From: Paenibacillus chitinolyticus NBRC 15660
GTDB taxonomy: Bacteria > Bacillota > Bacilli > Paenibacillales > NBRC-103111
NCBI RefSeq assembly: GCF_000739915.1
Contig: NZ_BBJT01000004.1
Coordinates: forward strand, 186,001 to 250,000
Direction of reading: 5' to 3'
DNA: 64,000 bases
The number at the start of each line of letters is the position of its first letter. Position 1 is the stretch's first letter. The translations under genes and the position numbers were made by a program. This document shows, piece after piece, positions 27,651 to 37,171 of this stretch. A model generated the notes under the pieces. It did no database searches and was not told the origin of the DNA. It saw only the letters and a program-made list of their open reading frames with translations.

Positions 27651-28559
27651 TCAGCCCTTGACGGAACCGATCATGACGCCTTGCACGAAATAGCGCTGCA
27701 GAAACGGATAGATCGCAATAATCGGCAGCGTGGACACGATGATAACGGCATATTTGACAAGCGCCGCAATCTCGGCTTTATTGTTGAGCGCGGATGCCGT
27801 CGAGGCATCCAGCGAGCCGCCCGTCTGGGCGGACATCTCCTGCAGCACGAGAATCTGGCGCAAAATCAGCTGAAGCGGATACTTGGATTCTTCATGCAGA
27901 TAAATGAGCGCCGAGAAGTAGCTGTTCCAGTTGCCGACTCCGTAAAATAGCGCCATGACAGCCACGATGGGCATCGAAAGCGGCAGGATGATTTTCAGAA
28001 ACATCCGCATATTCGTGCAGCCGTCGATCTGGGCCGCTTCCTGCAGTTCCTTCGGAATAGAGGTTTGAAAAAACGTCCTCGACACGATGATGTTCCAGAT
28101 GGACGCCGCAGAAGGCAAAATGATCGCCCAGATGCTGTTCATGAGCCCGAGGCCCTTGACGAGCAGGTACGTGGGCACAAGACCGCCTCCGAAAAACATC
28201 GTCACCATAAACATACCCATAAAAAAGTTGCGGCCCACGAAATCTTTGCGGCTGAGCGCATACGCAGCCGGAATCGTCACGAGCAAGTTAACGGCCGTCC
28301 CGATTACCGTATACAAAATCGTATTGGCGTACCCCATCCAGATTTTCGTGTTGGCAAAAACGATCTGGTACCCTTCGAACGTGAGCCCTTTCGGGAACAG
28401 CCACATCTCGCCCGAGCCGACATACTTCGGATTGCTGACCGAAGCGCTCAAAATATAAATCAGGGGATAAGCCACCAGAATCAGAGCAATCGCGACATAG
28501 ACATACGTGCTGATCAGGAACAGTTTATCCCGCGCCGTATCTTTAACGGTCGAGCTCAT
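27651..28559 (-). CDS. carbohydrate ABC transporter permease (LplC/YtcP type)
   Basis: A 302-residue inner-membrane protein with six hydrophobic segments and the EAA loop (EAAQIDGCTNMRMFLKIILP near residues 180-199) that contacts the ATPase. It starts 19 bases after the partner permease gene and is preceded by GAAAGGAGG. It forms the channel dimer with the permease at 28578-29546 and ends in QGVMIGSVKG, typical of this subfamily. Confidence 0.92.
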   Translation of the reverse strand: MSSTVKDTARDKLFLISTYVYVAIALILVAYPLIYILSASVSNPKYVGSGEMWLFPKGLTFEGYQIVFANTKIWMGYANTILYTVIGTAVNLLVTIPAAYALSRKDFVGRNFFMGMFMVTMFFGGGLVPTYLLVKGLGLMNSIWAIILPSAASIWNIIVSRTFFQTSIPKELQEAAQIDGCTNMRMFLKIILPLSMPIVAVMALFYGVGNWNSYFSALIYLHEESKYPLQLILRQILVLQEMSAQTGGSLDASTASALNNKAEIAALVKYAVIIVSTLPIIAIYPFLQRYFVQGVMIGSVKG

Positions 28560-28577
28560 CCGGTTCCCTCCTTTCTT

Positions 28578-29546
28578 TTACCATAAGCTGTTCTCGCTGG
28601 TACGGCGGACAATCTGGTTCACGGTCACCAGCAGCACGGCGCTTACAACGGAGTTGAACAATCCGACCGCCGCCGAGAAGCTGTACTGGGCGTTGACCAG
28701 GCCCGAACGGTAGACGAAGGTGGAAATGACATCCGACGCCTCCATGTTGAGCGGATTTTGCAGCAGCAGGATTTTCTCGAACCCGACTCCGAAGAGGCTT
28801 CCCATATTCAGGATGAGCAAAATGGTCATCGTCGGTACGATCGTCGGGATATTAATGTGCCGGATGCGCTGGAATCTCGAAGCGCCGTCGATGATGGCCG
28901 CCTCGTGCAGCTGCGGGTCCACGCCGGACAAAGCCGCCAGGTAAATAATCGTTCCCCAGCCGGCGCTCTGCCACACCCCCGAGAACACATACATCGTTTT
29001 GAACCAGTTCGGGTCCGTCAAGACCTGTGGGGCCGTGAAGCCCAGCTTCTCGATCAGATGCACCAGAATCCCCGTGGACGGCGACAGGAACGTAATGATC
29101 ATTCCGGCCATGACGACAACGGATATAAAATGAGGGGCGTACGTCACGGTCTGCACCATCCGTTTGAAAAATCCGTCCCGCACTTCGTTGAAAGCGAGCG
29201 CCAGAAGAATCGGAATCGGAAACCCGACGGCAAGATCGTACAAGCTGATGCTCAGCGTGTTCCACAATAGATCCCAGAAATAATACGACTCGAAAAAATG
29301 GACGAAATGATCGAATCCGACCCAGGGGCTCCCCCAAATTCCTTTGGTAGGAATAAAATTTTTGAAGGCGATCAGGATGCCGTACATGGGCCCGTAATGA
29401 AAAATAAGAAAGTAAAGAAACGCCGGGGCGATAAACACGTACAGTTCCCAGTTTAAAACCATCCGTTTCCAGACCGGCTTCTTCTCTGTGCCCGCTTCCG
29501 GGCGCCCCGCCGTGCCTGTCGTGCGGATGCTTGCTTTTGCCTGCAT
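28578..29546 (-). CDS. carbohydrate ABC transporter permease (LplB type)
   Basis: A 322-residue protein with about six membrane segments, opening with a short basic cytosolic region. FHYGPMYGILIAFKNF near residue 49 and the EAA loop HEAAIIDGASRFQRIRHI near residue 218 are LplB signatures. First gene of the importer operon; AAAGGAG lies seven bases before the ATG. A CcpA/LacI-like site (29570-29587) sits just ahead of the ribosome site. Confidence 0.92.
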   Translation of the reverse strand: MQAKASIRTTGTAGRPEAGTEKKPVWKRMVLNWELYVFIAPAFLYFLIFHYGPMYGILIAFKNFIPTKGIWGSPWVGFDHFVHFFESYYFWDLLWNTLSISLYDLAVGFPIPILLALAFNEVRDGFFKRMVQTVTYAPHFISVVVMAGMIITFLSPSTGILVHLIEKLGFTAPQVLTDPNWFKTMYVFSGVWQSAGWGTIIYLAALSGVDPQLHEAAIIDGASRFQRIRHINIPTIVPTMTILLILNMGSLFGVGFEKILLLQNPLNMEASDVISTFVYRSGLVNAQYSFSAAVGLFNSVVSAVLLVTVNQIVRRTSENSLW

Positions 29547-29569
29547 CGTATCACTCCTTTCCGCTTGGT

Positions 29570-29587
29570 TTTGGTAGCGTTTTCAAA
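29570..29587. promoter_or_regulatory. cre-like operator in front of the first importer operon
   Basis: TTTGGTAGCGTTTTCAAA fits the catabolite-response consensus WWTGNAARCGNWWWCAWW with one mismatch. It lies 24 bases before the permease start, in the leader, where CcpA binding would block elongation. The LacI-type protein at 37448-38476 could use the same kind of site. Confidence 0.5.
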
Positions 29588-29689
29588 AGTGTATCCCCAC
29601 GGGCTGAAGTCCGTAAATATGTCATTTTCAATCCCTACACCATTCGTGGCGGACTGCTCCGTTAGGGAGTAAATTCGCGTTTTCCGGAA

Positions 29690-29788
29690 TTTGGATAACA
29701 AAAAAGACATATTCTTGGCGGGATTCGCCCGCTTCGGGCTCTCCTCACGCAAAGATAACCAATCCTCCCCAAACAGGCGGTTGGTTAT
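29690..29788. promoter_or_regulatory. candidate regulator boxes between importer operon and fucosidase 2
   Basis: TTTGGATAAC at 29690-29699 is repeated exactly in front of the second importer operon (37192-37201). ATAACCAA (29755-29762) and TTGGTTAT (29781-29788) form an inverted repeat with an 18-base spacer. Both are good candidates for sites of the YesN-like regulator, but this is inference. Confidence 0.35.
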
Positions 29789-29889
29789 TCTTGTTCTCCG
29801 CAGACGCACGTCAAAAACCACATCAATCCATCGCCTGCTGAATGTGAGATACTGCTTAAGAATCGTTACGCGAAAAGGAGAGGAAACAG

Positions 29890-31179
29890 ATGGTACAGCA
29901 GTGGTTCGAAGACGCGAAACTGGGGATTTTCATTCATTACGGGATTTATGCGGTTAACGGAATCGCCGAGTCGTGGTCTTTCTACAACGGGCGCATTTCG
30001 TACGAGGATTATATGAAGCAGCTCGGCGGCTTTACCGCCCGGAACTTTGATGCGGACAAGTGGGCGGATCTGATCGAGAAGTCCGGCGCCAAATATGCCG
30101 TCCTCACAACGAAGCATCACGACGGCGTCGCTTTGTGGGATACGCGGACCAGCGATCTCAACGTGGTCAAAAGAACGCCGGCCGGCAGGGACATCATCCG
30201 GGAGTACGCCGATGCGGTAACCCGCAGGGGAATCCGGCTGGGCCTGTACTTCTCCCTGATCGACTGGTCCCATCCCGATTATCCCAGCGTCTACGAGGGC
30301 GGCAGAGTTCCCGAGGAGCCGGGCCGGGCCAATCCCTTTTCAAGCCCTGCGGGCGGCGTTCAGGACGAAGAAAAATGGCAGCGCTTTCTGACGTTTAACA
30401 ATGAACAACTGCGCGAGCTTCTGACGAATTACGGGAAAGTGGACCTGCTCTGGTTCGACGGAGACTGGGAGCGCAGCGCCGAGCAGTGGAACCTTCCCGC
30501 TTTTAAAAACTATCTGCTCTCCTTCAATCCCGAGATCATGATCAACTCCCGTCTGCAGGGACACGGGGACTATAAAACCCCCGAACAGGGGCTGCCGATT
30601 ACGAGACCCGAGGGTCCCTGGGAGTTTTGCACGACGATCAACAGCTCCTGGGGCTACGTTCCGGACGACAATCATTACAAATCTCTGCATCAGATCATCC
30701 GGATGTTCTGCGACTGCATCTCCATGGGCGGAAATATGCTGCTCGATATCGGGCCCAAGGAAGACGGCACCGTCGATCCCCGGCAGGAACAGATCTTGCT
30801 GGGACTCGGAAGCTGGATCCGGACCCATGAAGAAGCCGTTTACGGAACGCGGGAAGGCATTCTGACCCGTTATTATCTGGGGGGCAGCACGTTGTCCAAA
30901 GATAAAAAAACGCTGTATCTGTTCGTGTACGACGATCCGAAAGAATCGGTCTGCCTCAAAGGCCTTTCCAGCAAAATCCGCACGATTACCGTTCTGCATT
31001 CGGGCAAAGAGCTTACGTACGACATCCACGGAGGCGTGCCTTGGTTCCAGATACCCGGAACCACCTGGATTCATCTGACACAGGAAGATACCCACGACTA
31101 TGTAACCGTGCTGAAAATCGAACTGGAGGACGAACTGGACATGTACGGCGGTTCCGGGGCCGTGGTTACGCATAACTAA
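29890..31179 (+). CDS. alpha-L-fucosidase (GH29), second copy
   Basis: A 429-residue GH29 enzyme, preceded by AAAAGGAGAGG. Motifs match those of the first copy: KLGIFIHYGIYAV near the start, TTKHHDGVALWDTRTSD near residue 75, and YGKVDLLWFDGDW near residue 178 with the presumed nucleophile. It is shorter than the first copy, the two are clearly diverged, and neither has a signal peptide. Different fucose linkages are therefore likely substrates. It is transcribed divergently from the importer operon, with candidate operators between. Confidence 0.92.
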   Translation: MVQQWFEDAKLGIFIHYGIYAVNGIAESWSFYNGRISYEDYMKQLGGFTARNFDADKWADLIEKSGAKYAVLTTKHHDGVALWDTRTSDLNVVKRTPAGRDIIREYADAVTRRGIRLGLYFSLIDWSHPDYPSVYEGGRVPEEPGRANPFSSPAGGVQDEEKWQRFLTFNNEQLRELLTNYGKVDLLWFDGDWERSAEQWNLPAFKNYLLSFNPEIMINSRLQGHGDYKTPEQGLPITRPEGPWEFCTTINSSWGYVPDDNHYKSLHQIIRMFCDCISMGGNMLLDIGPKEDGTVDPRQEQILLGLGSWIRTHEEAVYGTREGILTRYYLGGSTLSKDKKTLYLFVYDDPKESVCLKGLSSKIRTITVLHSGKELTYDIHGGVPWFQIPGTTWIHLTQEDTHDYVTVLKIELEDELDMYGGSGAVVTHN

Positions 31180-31218
31180 GTTGTAACGGCGGGGACGGGT
31201 AACGGTGAACGGTAAAAG

Positions 31219-31258
31219 AAAACGCCTGATCTGCCAATTCCGGCAGATCAGGCGTTTT
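31219..31258. terminator. bidirectional terminator
   Basis: A 17-base perfect stem (31219-31235 with 31242-31258) around a six-base loop carries A and T runs on both sides. It ends fucosidase 2 on the plus strand and may end the HAD gene on the minus strand. Confidence 0.85.
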
Positions 31259-31476
31259 TATTCGGGCGTGCGTATCGAGTCTCGAATCGAGCCCGACCTT
31301 CATCCGCTTCCATGCGGCCACCGTTTGCGCTCCCGCTGCGCGGCTTCGTATGTCCCGGCCGCTACCACATCCGCCGATGCGACGGAAGCATCCACCCGTG
31401 CGGATATCGCCGCCGCAGCCCCGGGGCCCGGGCTTTGCCCGGAGATGCTTTCCCGCTTCTCCCGGTATGCTCCGCC

Positions 31477-32100
31477 TTACCGCAAAACCGCCGCGAGCTG
31501 TTCCGCCGTACGGCACACATAATCCGGCCCCGCGCCAGCCAGCAGCTCTTCGGAATCGAAGCCCCAGGTGACGGCCGCCGCTTTTACCCCGGCCCTCCGG
31601 CATGCTTCGACGTCTCTCAGCTCGTCCCCCACGTAAACGATCCGGTCTGCCGGAAGCGAATGGGTACGGAGCATGCTGCGGATCGCCTTATCCTTGCCGA
31701 ACAGATTCGTTGCCGAATGAACGAAATCGAACACATCCAGCCCGTTCAGATCAAGGAAATGCCGGATATTTTCGGCCGTATTGGAAGACAGGATGCCCAT
31801 CGTCCGGCCCTCTTCTTTTAGCGCCAGAAGCAGCTCCTTCATGCCGTCAGCCGGCTGCAGGCTTACCGCCGCTTGTTTGTAGTTTCGTTTGGCTTCCAGC
31901 AGAAGGGCGGGCAGTTTAAAAAGCGGCACGTGCAGCGCCTTCAGGCGGTCCGGTACGGACAAGCCCGAAAGTTTGCCGATTTCCGCCTCTTCGATTCGCC
32001 TGCCCCCGAATTTGACCGCCAGCTCATTAAAAAGCTGCACCGCCAGCCCTTTGGAATCCGCAATCGTTCCGTCAAAATCAAAAATGAGAATCGGTTTCAC
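31477..32100 (-). CDS. HAD family hydrolase (phosphoglycolate phosphatase-like)
   Basis: A 207-residue haloacid dehalogenase-type phosphatase. Motif I is DFDGTIAD at 8-15, motif II the Ser-Asn of ILSSNTAEN near residue 99, motif III a Lys in the FGKDKA segment, and motif IV VGDELRDVEAC near residue 156. The cap is the short helical type, as in phosphoglycolate phosphatase and beta-phosphoglucomutase. It likely dephosphorylates a sugar or other small phosphate. It stands alone between the two carbohydrate operons. Confidence 0.88.
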   Translation of the reverse strand: MKPILIFDFDGTIADSKGLAVQLFNELAVKFGGRRIEEAEIGKLSGLSVPDRLKALHVPLFKLPALLLEAKRNYKQAAVSLQPADGMKELLLALKEEGRTMGILSSNTAENIRHFLDLNGLDVFDFVHSATNLFGKDKAIRSMLRTHSLPADRIVYVGDELRDVEACRRAGVKAAAVTWGFDSEELLAGAGPDYVCRTAEQLAAVLR

Positions 32101-32146
32101 GCCTTGGCACCTGCTTTCACGATTCGGATTTGCCTAGCCGAACGGC

Positions 32147-32184
32147 AAAAAAAACGCCACAGCCGCCGGAGCAGCTATGGCGTT
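32147..32184 (-). terminator. terminator of the second importer operon
   Basis: On the minus strand AACGCCATAGC and GCTGTGGCGTT form a stem (32153-32184 in all) followed by a T run opposite 32147-32154. It lies about 80 bases after the Gfo/Idh/MocA gene. Confidence 0.7.
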
Positions 32185-32261
32185 TATGTTCTTTTACCAG
32201 CATACACGTCCTTCGCGCCGAAACGCAATGCCAAGCGGCCGTAAAAGCGGCGAGCCGCGGC

Positions 32262-33536
32262 TTAGCCACTCAGCCCGCCCGCATTTTGCGCGAGCGTCCG
32301 GGCGTATTCCGTCAATTCGATCGGCGCTCCGCCGTTCAGACGGGATTCTTCGGCGGCGAAAGCCATCAGATGGCTGCGGACGGAAGCGGCCGCCGAGGTG
32401 AGGCTTTCCTGGCCGCTGTAACTCCGCACTTCCTGGAGGAAGCTGCGGACGATGCCGCTGTCCCCGCCTCCGTGTCCGGCCGTCTGGGCGGGAATCGTAA
32501 TCTCCGTTTTCTGATGCGTCAGGAAATCGTAAACGATAATCGAGTCGCCCTCCGCCCGCAGTTCTCCCCGCGTGCCCATGATCTGAATGCGGCGCTCCTG
32601 TTCGAACGTAAAGCCGCACATGCTGAACATGGCCGTGGCGCCTCCTTCGAACTCCATGTTCACCACCTGGTGATCGACGACGTTGTTGTCGCTGCGGTAC
32701 ACGCAGCGTCCGTAGTCCGTCTCCCGCAGCCCCTTTACGATGCTCTCCTTGGACAGATCGCTCGTGAAGTGCCCTGCCCAGCCTCTGAATTCCTGGCTGA
32801 GATAGAAGCGCGTGGCGGAATAAGGGCACGTCGGCTCTACCGCGCAGTCCAGGCAGCGGTCCGCGGAGCCTTCGGGCGCGTGCGCCCCGTTGAAGTGCAT
32901 GAGCGAGCCGAACGAGCTTACCCGGTTGCACGGTTTATCCATCAGCCACGACAGGACGTCCATGTCGTGACAAGATTTGGCCAGGATCATCGGACTGGCT
33001 TTGTGCGAGTTGTTCCAGTTCCCCCTCACGAAGCTGTGGGCGATATGCCAGTAGCCCACGTTCTCGTTGAGCTGGATGGATACCACCTCGCCGATTCTCC
33101 CCTCCGTGATGGCCGTCTTGACCGCCGTCCAGAACGGCGTGTAACGCAGCACGTGGCAGATCGTGAGCAGCCGGTCGTTGTCCCGGGCGGCCTGCTCCAT
33201 ATCCAGGCACTCGCGCGGGTCCGGGGACATCGGCTTCTCCAGCAGCACGTGATACTTGGCGGCAAGAGCCCGCATCGTCGGCTCGTAGTGCATCCGGTCC
33301 TGGGTGCAGATGACGGCGATATCCGCCATTTTGGGCAGGTTCAGCAGCTCTTCCCACGTATCGTAGCGGTGCTCTGCCGGAATGCCGTGCTTCTCCGCCA
33401 TTTTCTCCCTGCGCCCGGCATCCGTCTCCGCTACGGCCACGAACTGCAGCTCATGCGGATAATCCAGGGCATAAGGGGCGTAACCGCCCGCTCCCCGGGC
33501 GCCCGCGCCGATTAATATTGCGGTCAATTCGCTCAT
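32262..33536 (-). CDS. Gfo/Idh/MocA family oxidoreductase
   Basis: About 424 residues from ATG 33536, preceded by GGGAGAGAGAG; the upstream frame overlaps the binding-protein gene and was excluded. An N-terminal NAD-binding fold starts with LIGAGARGAGG, the EKPMSP motif near residue 98 holds the catalytic Lys, and a C-terminal sheet domain follows. A Cys cluster (CLDCAVEPTC) near residue 220 is typical of a subgroup found in Paenibacillus sugar loci and may hold a metal. These enzymes oxidise or reduce sugars and inositols; the substrate here is probably that of the co-transcribed importer. Confidence 0.88.
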   Translation of the reverse strand: MSELTAILIGAGARGAGGYAPYALDYPHELQFVAVAETDAGRREKMAEKHGIPAEHRYDTWEELLNLPKMADIAVICTQDRMHYEPTMRALAAKYHVLLEKPMSPDPRECLDMEQAARDNDRLLTICHVLRYTPFWTAVKTAITEGRIGEVVSIQLNENVGYWHIAHSFVRGNWNNSHKASPMILAKSCHDMDVLSWLMDKPCNRVSSFGSLMHFNGAHAPEGSADRCLDCAVEPTCPYSATRFYLSQEFRGWAGHFTSDLSKESIVKGLRETDYGRCVYRSDNNVVDHQVVNMEFEGGATAMFSMCGFTFEQERRIQIMGTRGELRAEGDSIIVYDFLTHQKTEITIPAQTAGHGGGDSGIVRSFLQEVRSYSGQESLTSAAASVRSHLMAFAAEESRLNGGAPIELTEYARTLAQNAGGLSG

Positions 33537-33550
33537 GTTCTCTCTCTCCC

Positions 33551-35167
33551 TTAACTGCTCTTGGAGTAGCGGTCCAGCGCAGCCTGATAAATTTGCTTGT
33601 AGCGGTCCAGCCCCATTTTGTTCAGGGTCGCCACATAGTCGTCCCACTGGGACATAGGGGCATCTCCGACAATGAATTTGTCTCTCATTTCCGTGACATA
33701 GGTTTCGATGTCATTGGCCAGCGTCGTCAATTCCTGCTGCTCTTCCGTCGTGAAATTGAAGGCCGGCCAGATTTCCTCCGGCTTAAGCACGTGCGGATCG
33801 GCTTTCTTCGAATTTTCTACGGAGGTAGGAAGCCCTTCCGCTCCTTTGAAGTACGCCTGCTTGACGAAACCCGGGTAATACCCGCCCGGCCAGATCAGGT
33901 ATTGGCTGACCGCCTGGTCGAGACTGAGACCGTCCTTGTTGTTTTTGATGGCGTCCACATAATCGACCGTTCCGTCGCTCTCTTCCTTGTAGGTGTCGTC
34001 TTTCCAGCCCATGAAGAACATCTTGATGCCTTCCTCGCCGTAAAAATAATCCATCCACCGGACCATAGCGGCCGGATTCTTCGCTTTATCGGTCAGAATA
34101 AACATCCCGATGTTGCCGAGCGGCGAGCCGATATACGTATAAAGCTGATCGCCGTGCGGTCCTTTCAGTACAGGCAGGCCGGCGTATCCTTTCTGGTTAT
34201 AGATCGCCGCAGGGTCTACGTTATCCACAATGCCCAGCAGCCCGGCGGTTCCCTTCGCGTCGATTTCCTCGCTTTTCACGGAAGCGATATCCTGCTCCAG
34301 GAGGCCGTCTTTATACAGCTTGTGGATGTATTCCAGCATTTCCTTGTAACGCGGATCGGCGGGGACAAAGCGGATTTTGCCCGAACCCGGTTCCGTATCG
34401 ACATACTGGTTGGCGTTGCCGTGATTGCCCAGGCCGAAGGAACCTCTCAGGTAACCGACAATTCCCGTCGTCCCGACGCCGCCCCACGCGATTTCGTCCG
34501 GCTTGCCGTTCCCGTTCGGATCTCCCTGTTTGAACGCTTTCAGCATCGCCGCAAATTCGTCTAGATTCGTCGGTTCCTTCAGACCCAGCTTGGTCAGCCA
34601 CTCCGTCTTAACCCAAGGGGTATTGAAGAAAACCGATCGGAATTCCGGGTCGTACAAAGTCGGCAGGCTGTAAATTTTGCCGTCCGGCATGGTGATGCCC
34701 TTTTTAATGACCGGGTATTTCTCCATCAGAGCCTTGAGGTTCGGCGCATATTGATCGATATACTCGTTCAGGGGCAGGAAGACCCCCTGCTTGCCGTATT
34801 TAAACAAGTCGGATTTCGAAAAAGCGGAAGCGTAAAACAGATCGGGATACCCGCTGCTCGCCATGAGCAGATTTCGTTTTTCTTTCAGGGCGTCCTTCTG
34901 GACGGTCTCCCAGTTGATGTGAATGTTGGTTTTCTTCTCGTATTCCTGCCACAGCTTCAATTTGTTCCAGTCGGCATTGGCGAAAAACTTAGCGGCAAAA
35001 GCATTGACCGTGACCGGCTCCTGGACGATCGGGAACCCCGTCGCATTCACGCCTTTCGCTTCCGCGCCCTCCCCGGCGCCCTTCCCGCCGCCGCTGCTGC
35101 AGCCGGACAGCACCGCCGTCGTCAGTGCGCAAGCCAAAACGAGTTTCATCGCTCTCTTTCTCTTCAT
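33551..35167 (-). CDS. extracellular sugar-binding lipoprotein (LplA type), second system
   Basis: A 538-residue solute-binding protein with a lipoprotein signal (LSGC lipobox, Cys about residue 23). It shares fold pattern and length with the protein at 26004-27614 (the FPIV...PVTV start after the linker, and a DPNGNGKPDEI segment like the EDPNGNGKKDEI of the first), but is clearly diverged, so ligands may differ. It lies 57 bases after the permease gene and 14 bases before the dehydrogenase gene in the same operon. Confidence 0.9.
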   Translation of the reverse strand: MKRKRAMKLVLACALTTAVLSGCSSGGGKGAGEGAEAKGVNATGFPIVQEPVTVNAFAAKFFANADWNKLKLWQEYEKKTNIHINWETVQKDALKEKRNLLMASSGYPDLFYASAFSKSDLFKYGKQGVFLPLNEYIDQYAPNLKALMEKYPVIKKGITMPDGKIYSLPTLYDPEFRSVFFNTPWVKTEWLTKLGLKEPTNLDEFAAMLKAFKQGDPNGNGKPDEIAWGGVGTTGIVGYLRGSFGLGNHGNANQYVDTEPGSGKIRFVPADPRYKEMLEYIHKLYKDGLLEQDIASVKSEEIDAKGTAGLLGIVDNVDPAAIYNQKGYAGLPVLKGPHGDQLYTYIGSPLGNIGMFILTDKAKNPAAMVRWMDYFYGEEGIKMFFMGWKDDTYKEESDGTVDYVDAIKNNKDGLSLDQAVSQYLIWPGGYYPGFVKQAYFKGAEGLPTSVENSKKADPHVLKPEEIWPAFNFTTEEQQELTTLANDIETYVTEMRDKFIVGDAPMSQWDDYVATLNKMGLDRYKQIYQAALDRYSKSS

Positions 35168-35224
35168 CTCGTTAACCTCCCTTGTTTAATCGTACATATC
35201 GTGAATCGTGTATAGGATGAACGA

Positions 35225-36106
35225 TCAGCCTTTGATGGCGCCGATCATAATTCCTTTGACGAAGTACCGCTGAAGGAACGGATAGAGCAGAAACATCGGG
35301 AGATTGGCCAGGACGAGAACGGCGTATTTGATGCCTTCCACCGCCCGCTGCTGCTTGATCGCCGATTCCGTCGACATTTTGACCAGGCTGTCCGTCTGCC
35401 CTTGAATCAGAATTTCGCGCAGGACGAGCTGAAGCGGAAACTTGCTTTTGTCGGACAAGTACAGCAGGGCGTTGAAGAACGAGTTCCAGTGCCCGACCGC
35501 ATAGAAGAGAATGGTGACGGCGATGATCGGCATGGACAGCGGCAGGACAATCCTCGTCAGGATCTGCATATTGGTGCAGCCGTCGATGGTCGCCGCTTCT
35601 TCAAGCTCTCCGGGAATCGTCTGCTGGAAAAAGGTCCGCATGATGATGATGTTCCAGATGGACACGGCGCCGGGCAAAATCATGACCCAGAAGGAGTTCA
35701 GCAGGCCGAGATTTTTGATCAGGATGTAGGTCGGAATGAGTCCGCCGCTGAAAAACATCGTGAACACGAACAGGCCCATGAACAGGTTGCGGCCCACGAA
35801 ATCTTTACGGGAAAGGGGATATGCCGCCAGAATCGTCATGATTACGTTGAGGAGGGTCCCGGTAGTCGTATACAGGAGCGTATTGCCGAAGCCCCTCATA
35901 ATTTGGCCGTCCTCGAAAATTTTGGTGTACGAGTCCAGCGTCAGCCCCTTTGGCCAGAGCAGCACTTCCCCGTTCATAATGTATTGGGGTTCGCTGAACG
36001 AAGCGCTGAGCACGAATACCAGCGGGTACAGGACGATCAGCAGCACCAGCCCGAGAACCAGGTAAATGACGGTGTTGAACAAGCGGTCTTCACGGGTATT
36101 TTCCAT
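35225..36106 (-). CDS. carbohydrate ABC transporter permease (LplC/YtcP type), second system
   Basis: A 293-residue permease with six membrane segments and the loop EEAATIDGCTNMQILTRIVLP near residue 172. The end GIMIGAIKG parallels the first system's permease. It starts 15 bases after the partner permease gene and pairs with it. Confidence 0.92.
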   Translation of the reverse strand: MENTREDRLFNTVIYLVLGLVLLIVLYPLVFVLSASFSEPQYIMNGEVLLWPKGLTLDSYTKIFEDGQIMRGFGNTLLYTTTGTLLNVIMTILAAYPLSRKDFVGRNLFMGLFVFTMFFSGGLIPTYILIKNLGLLNSFWVMILPGAVSIWNIIIMRTFFQQTIPGELEEAATIDGCTNMQILTRIVLPLSMPIIAVTILFYAVGHWNSFFNALLYLSDKSKFPLQLVLREILIQGQTDSLVKMSTESAIKQQRAVEGIKYAVLVLANLPMFLLYPFLQRYFVKGIMIGAIKG

Positions 36107-36121
36107 CTCTTCTCCCCCTCC

Positions 36122-37093
36122 CTACCATAGGCTCGATCCGCTGAAGCGTTTGGAGATCCAGTTCACGCTGATCAGCAGAATGAAGTTGATTACCGTACTG
36201 AACAGGCCGACGGCGGCGGAAAAACTGTAATCCGCGTCGAGAATCCCGCTGCGGTATACGTAGGTATCGATAATGTCGGAACTTTGCATGTTGAGGGTGT
36301 TCTGCATAAGGAGTACTTTTTCGAATCCGATGGACATGACGCTCCCCAGATTCAGGATAAGCAGGATGACTATCGTCGGGCGGATGCCGGGAAGGTTAAT
36401 GTGCCAGATGCGCTGGAGCCGGGTCGCCCCGTCCACGCGCGCCGCTTCGTGAAGCTGATTGTCTACGCCGGCGAGAGCCGCCAGATAAATAATGGAGCTC
36501 CACCCCATCGTCTGCCACACATCGGAGAGCACATAGAGCGTTTTGAACCAGGAAGGATCGGCGAGAAAGTTGACGGGCTTGACGCCGAACATCCCAAGAA
36601 AGGTGTTAACGAGGCCGTATCTGGGATTCAAGAACATCATCATCATGCCTACAACGACGACCGTGGAAAGAAAATGGGGCGCGTAGGTGACGGTTTGAAC
36701 GAATTTCTTAAACTTCTGGGATTGGACTTCGTTCATGAGGAGAGCAAGAATAATCGGGATCGGGAATCCGAGCGCCAGTGTGTAAAGACCGAGACCGATC
36801 GTATTCGTAATCAGGCGCTGAAAAAAGTAACTGTTGAAAAAACGCTGGAAATGGTCCAATCCGACCCAGGCGCTGCCCCAGATTCCCTTATTCGCCACAA
36901 AATCCTTGAAAGCGATTTGCAGGCCGTACATCGGCACATAATGAAACACGATGTAATAAAGCACAACGGGTGAAATCAGCAGATAAAGCTGCCAATTGCG
37001 GAGAATCCGCCTGCCCAGCGTCAGTTTGCGCGGAACCGGACGAGGTTGCGCCCCCGTTTCCGGGCCGCCGCGTTCGAGAATAGTTTCAGCCAC
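36122..37093 (-). CDS. carbohydrate ABC transporter permease (LplB type), second system
   Basis: About 323 residues from a GTG start at 37093, chosen because GGAAGGAG lies seven bases upstream; an in-frame GTG 17 codons further up has no site. It has six membrane segments, the FHYVPMYGLQIAFKDF signature and the EAA loop HEAARVDGATRLQRI. First gene of a four-gene operon (two permeases, binding protein, dehydrogenase). A LacI gene lies upstream on the same strand. Confidence 0.9.
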   Translation of the reverse strand: MAETILERGGPETGAQPRPVPRKLTLGRRILRNWQLYLLISPVVLYYIVFHYVPMYGLQIAFKDFVANKGIWGSAWVGLDHFQRFFNSYFFQRLITNTIGLGLYTLALGFPIPIILALLMNEVQSQKFKKFVQTVTYAPHFLSTVVVVGMMMMFLNPRYGLVNTFLGMFGVKPVNFLADPSWFKTLYVLSDVWQTMGWSSIIYLAALAGVDNQLHEAARVDGATRLQRIWHINLPGIRPTIVILLILNLGSVMSIGFEKVLLMQNTLNMQSSDIIDTYVYRSGILDADYSFSAAVGLFSTVINFILLISVNWISKRFSGSSLW

Positions 37094-37171
37094 GTTAATT
37101 CTCCTTCCGGGAATGAAATGCGTTCGATTCGCTTCCAGCCCCACGAAATAACTTTAGGGCTGAAAAAGGAC

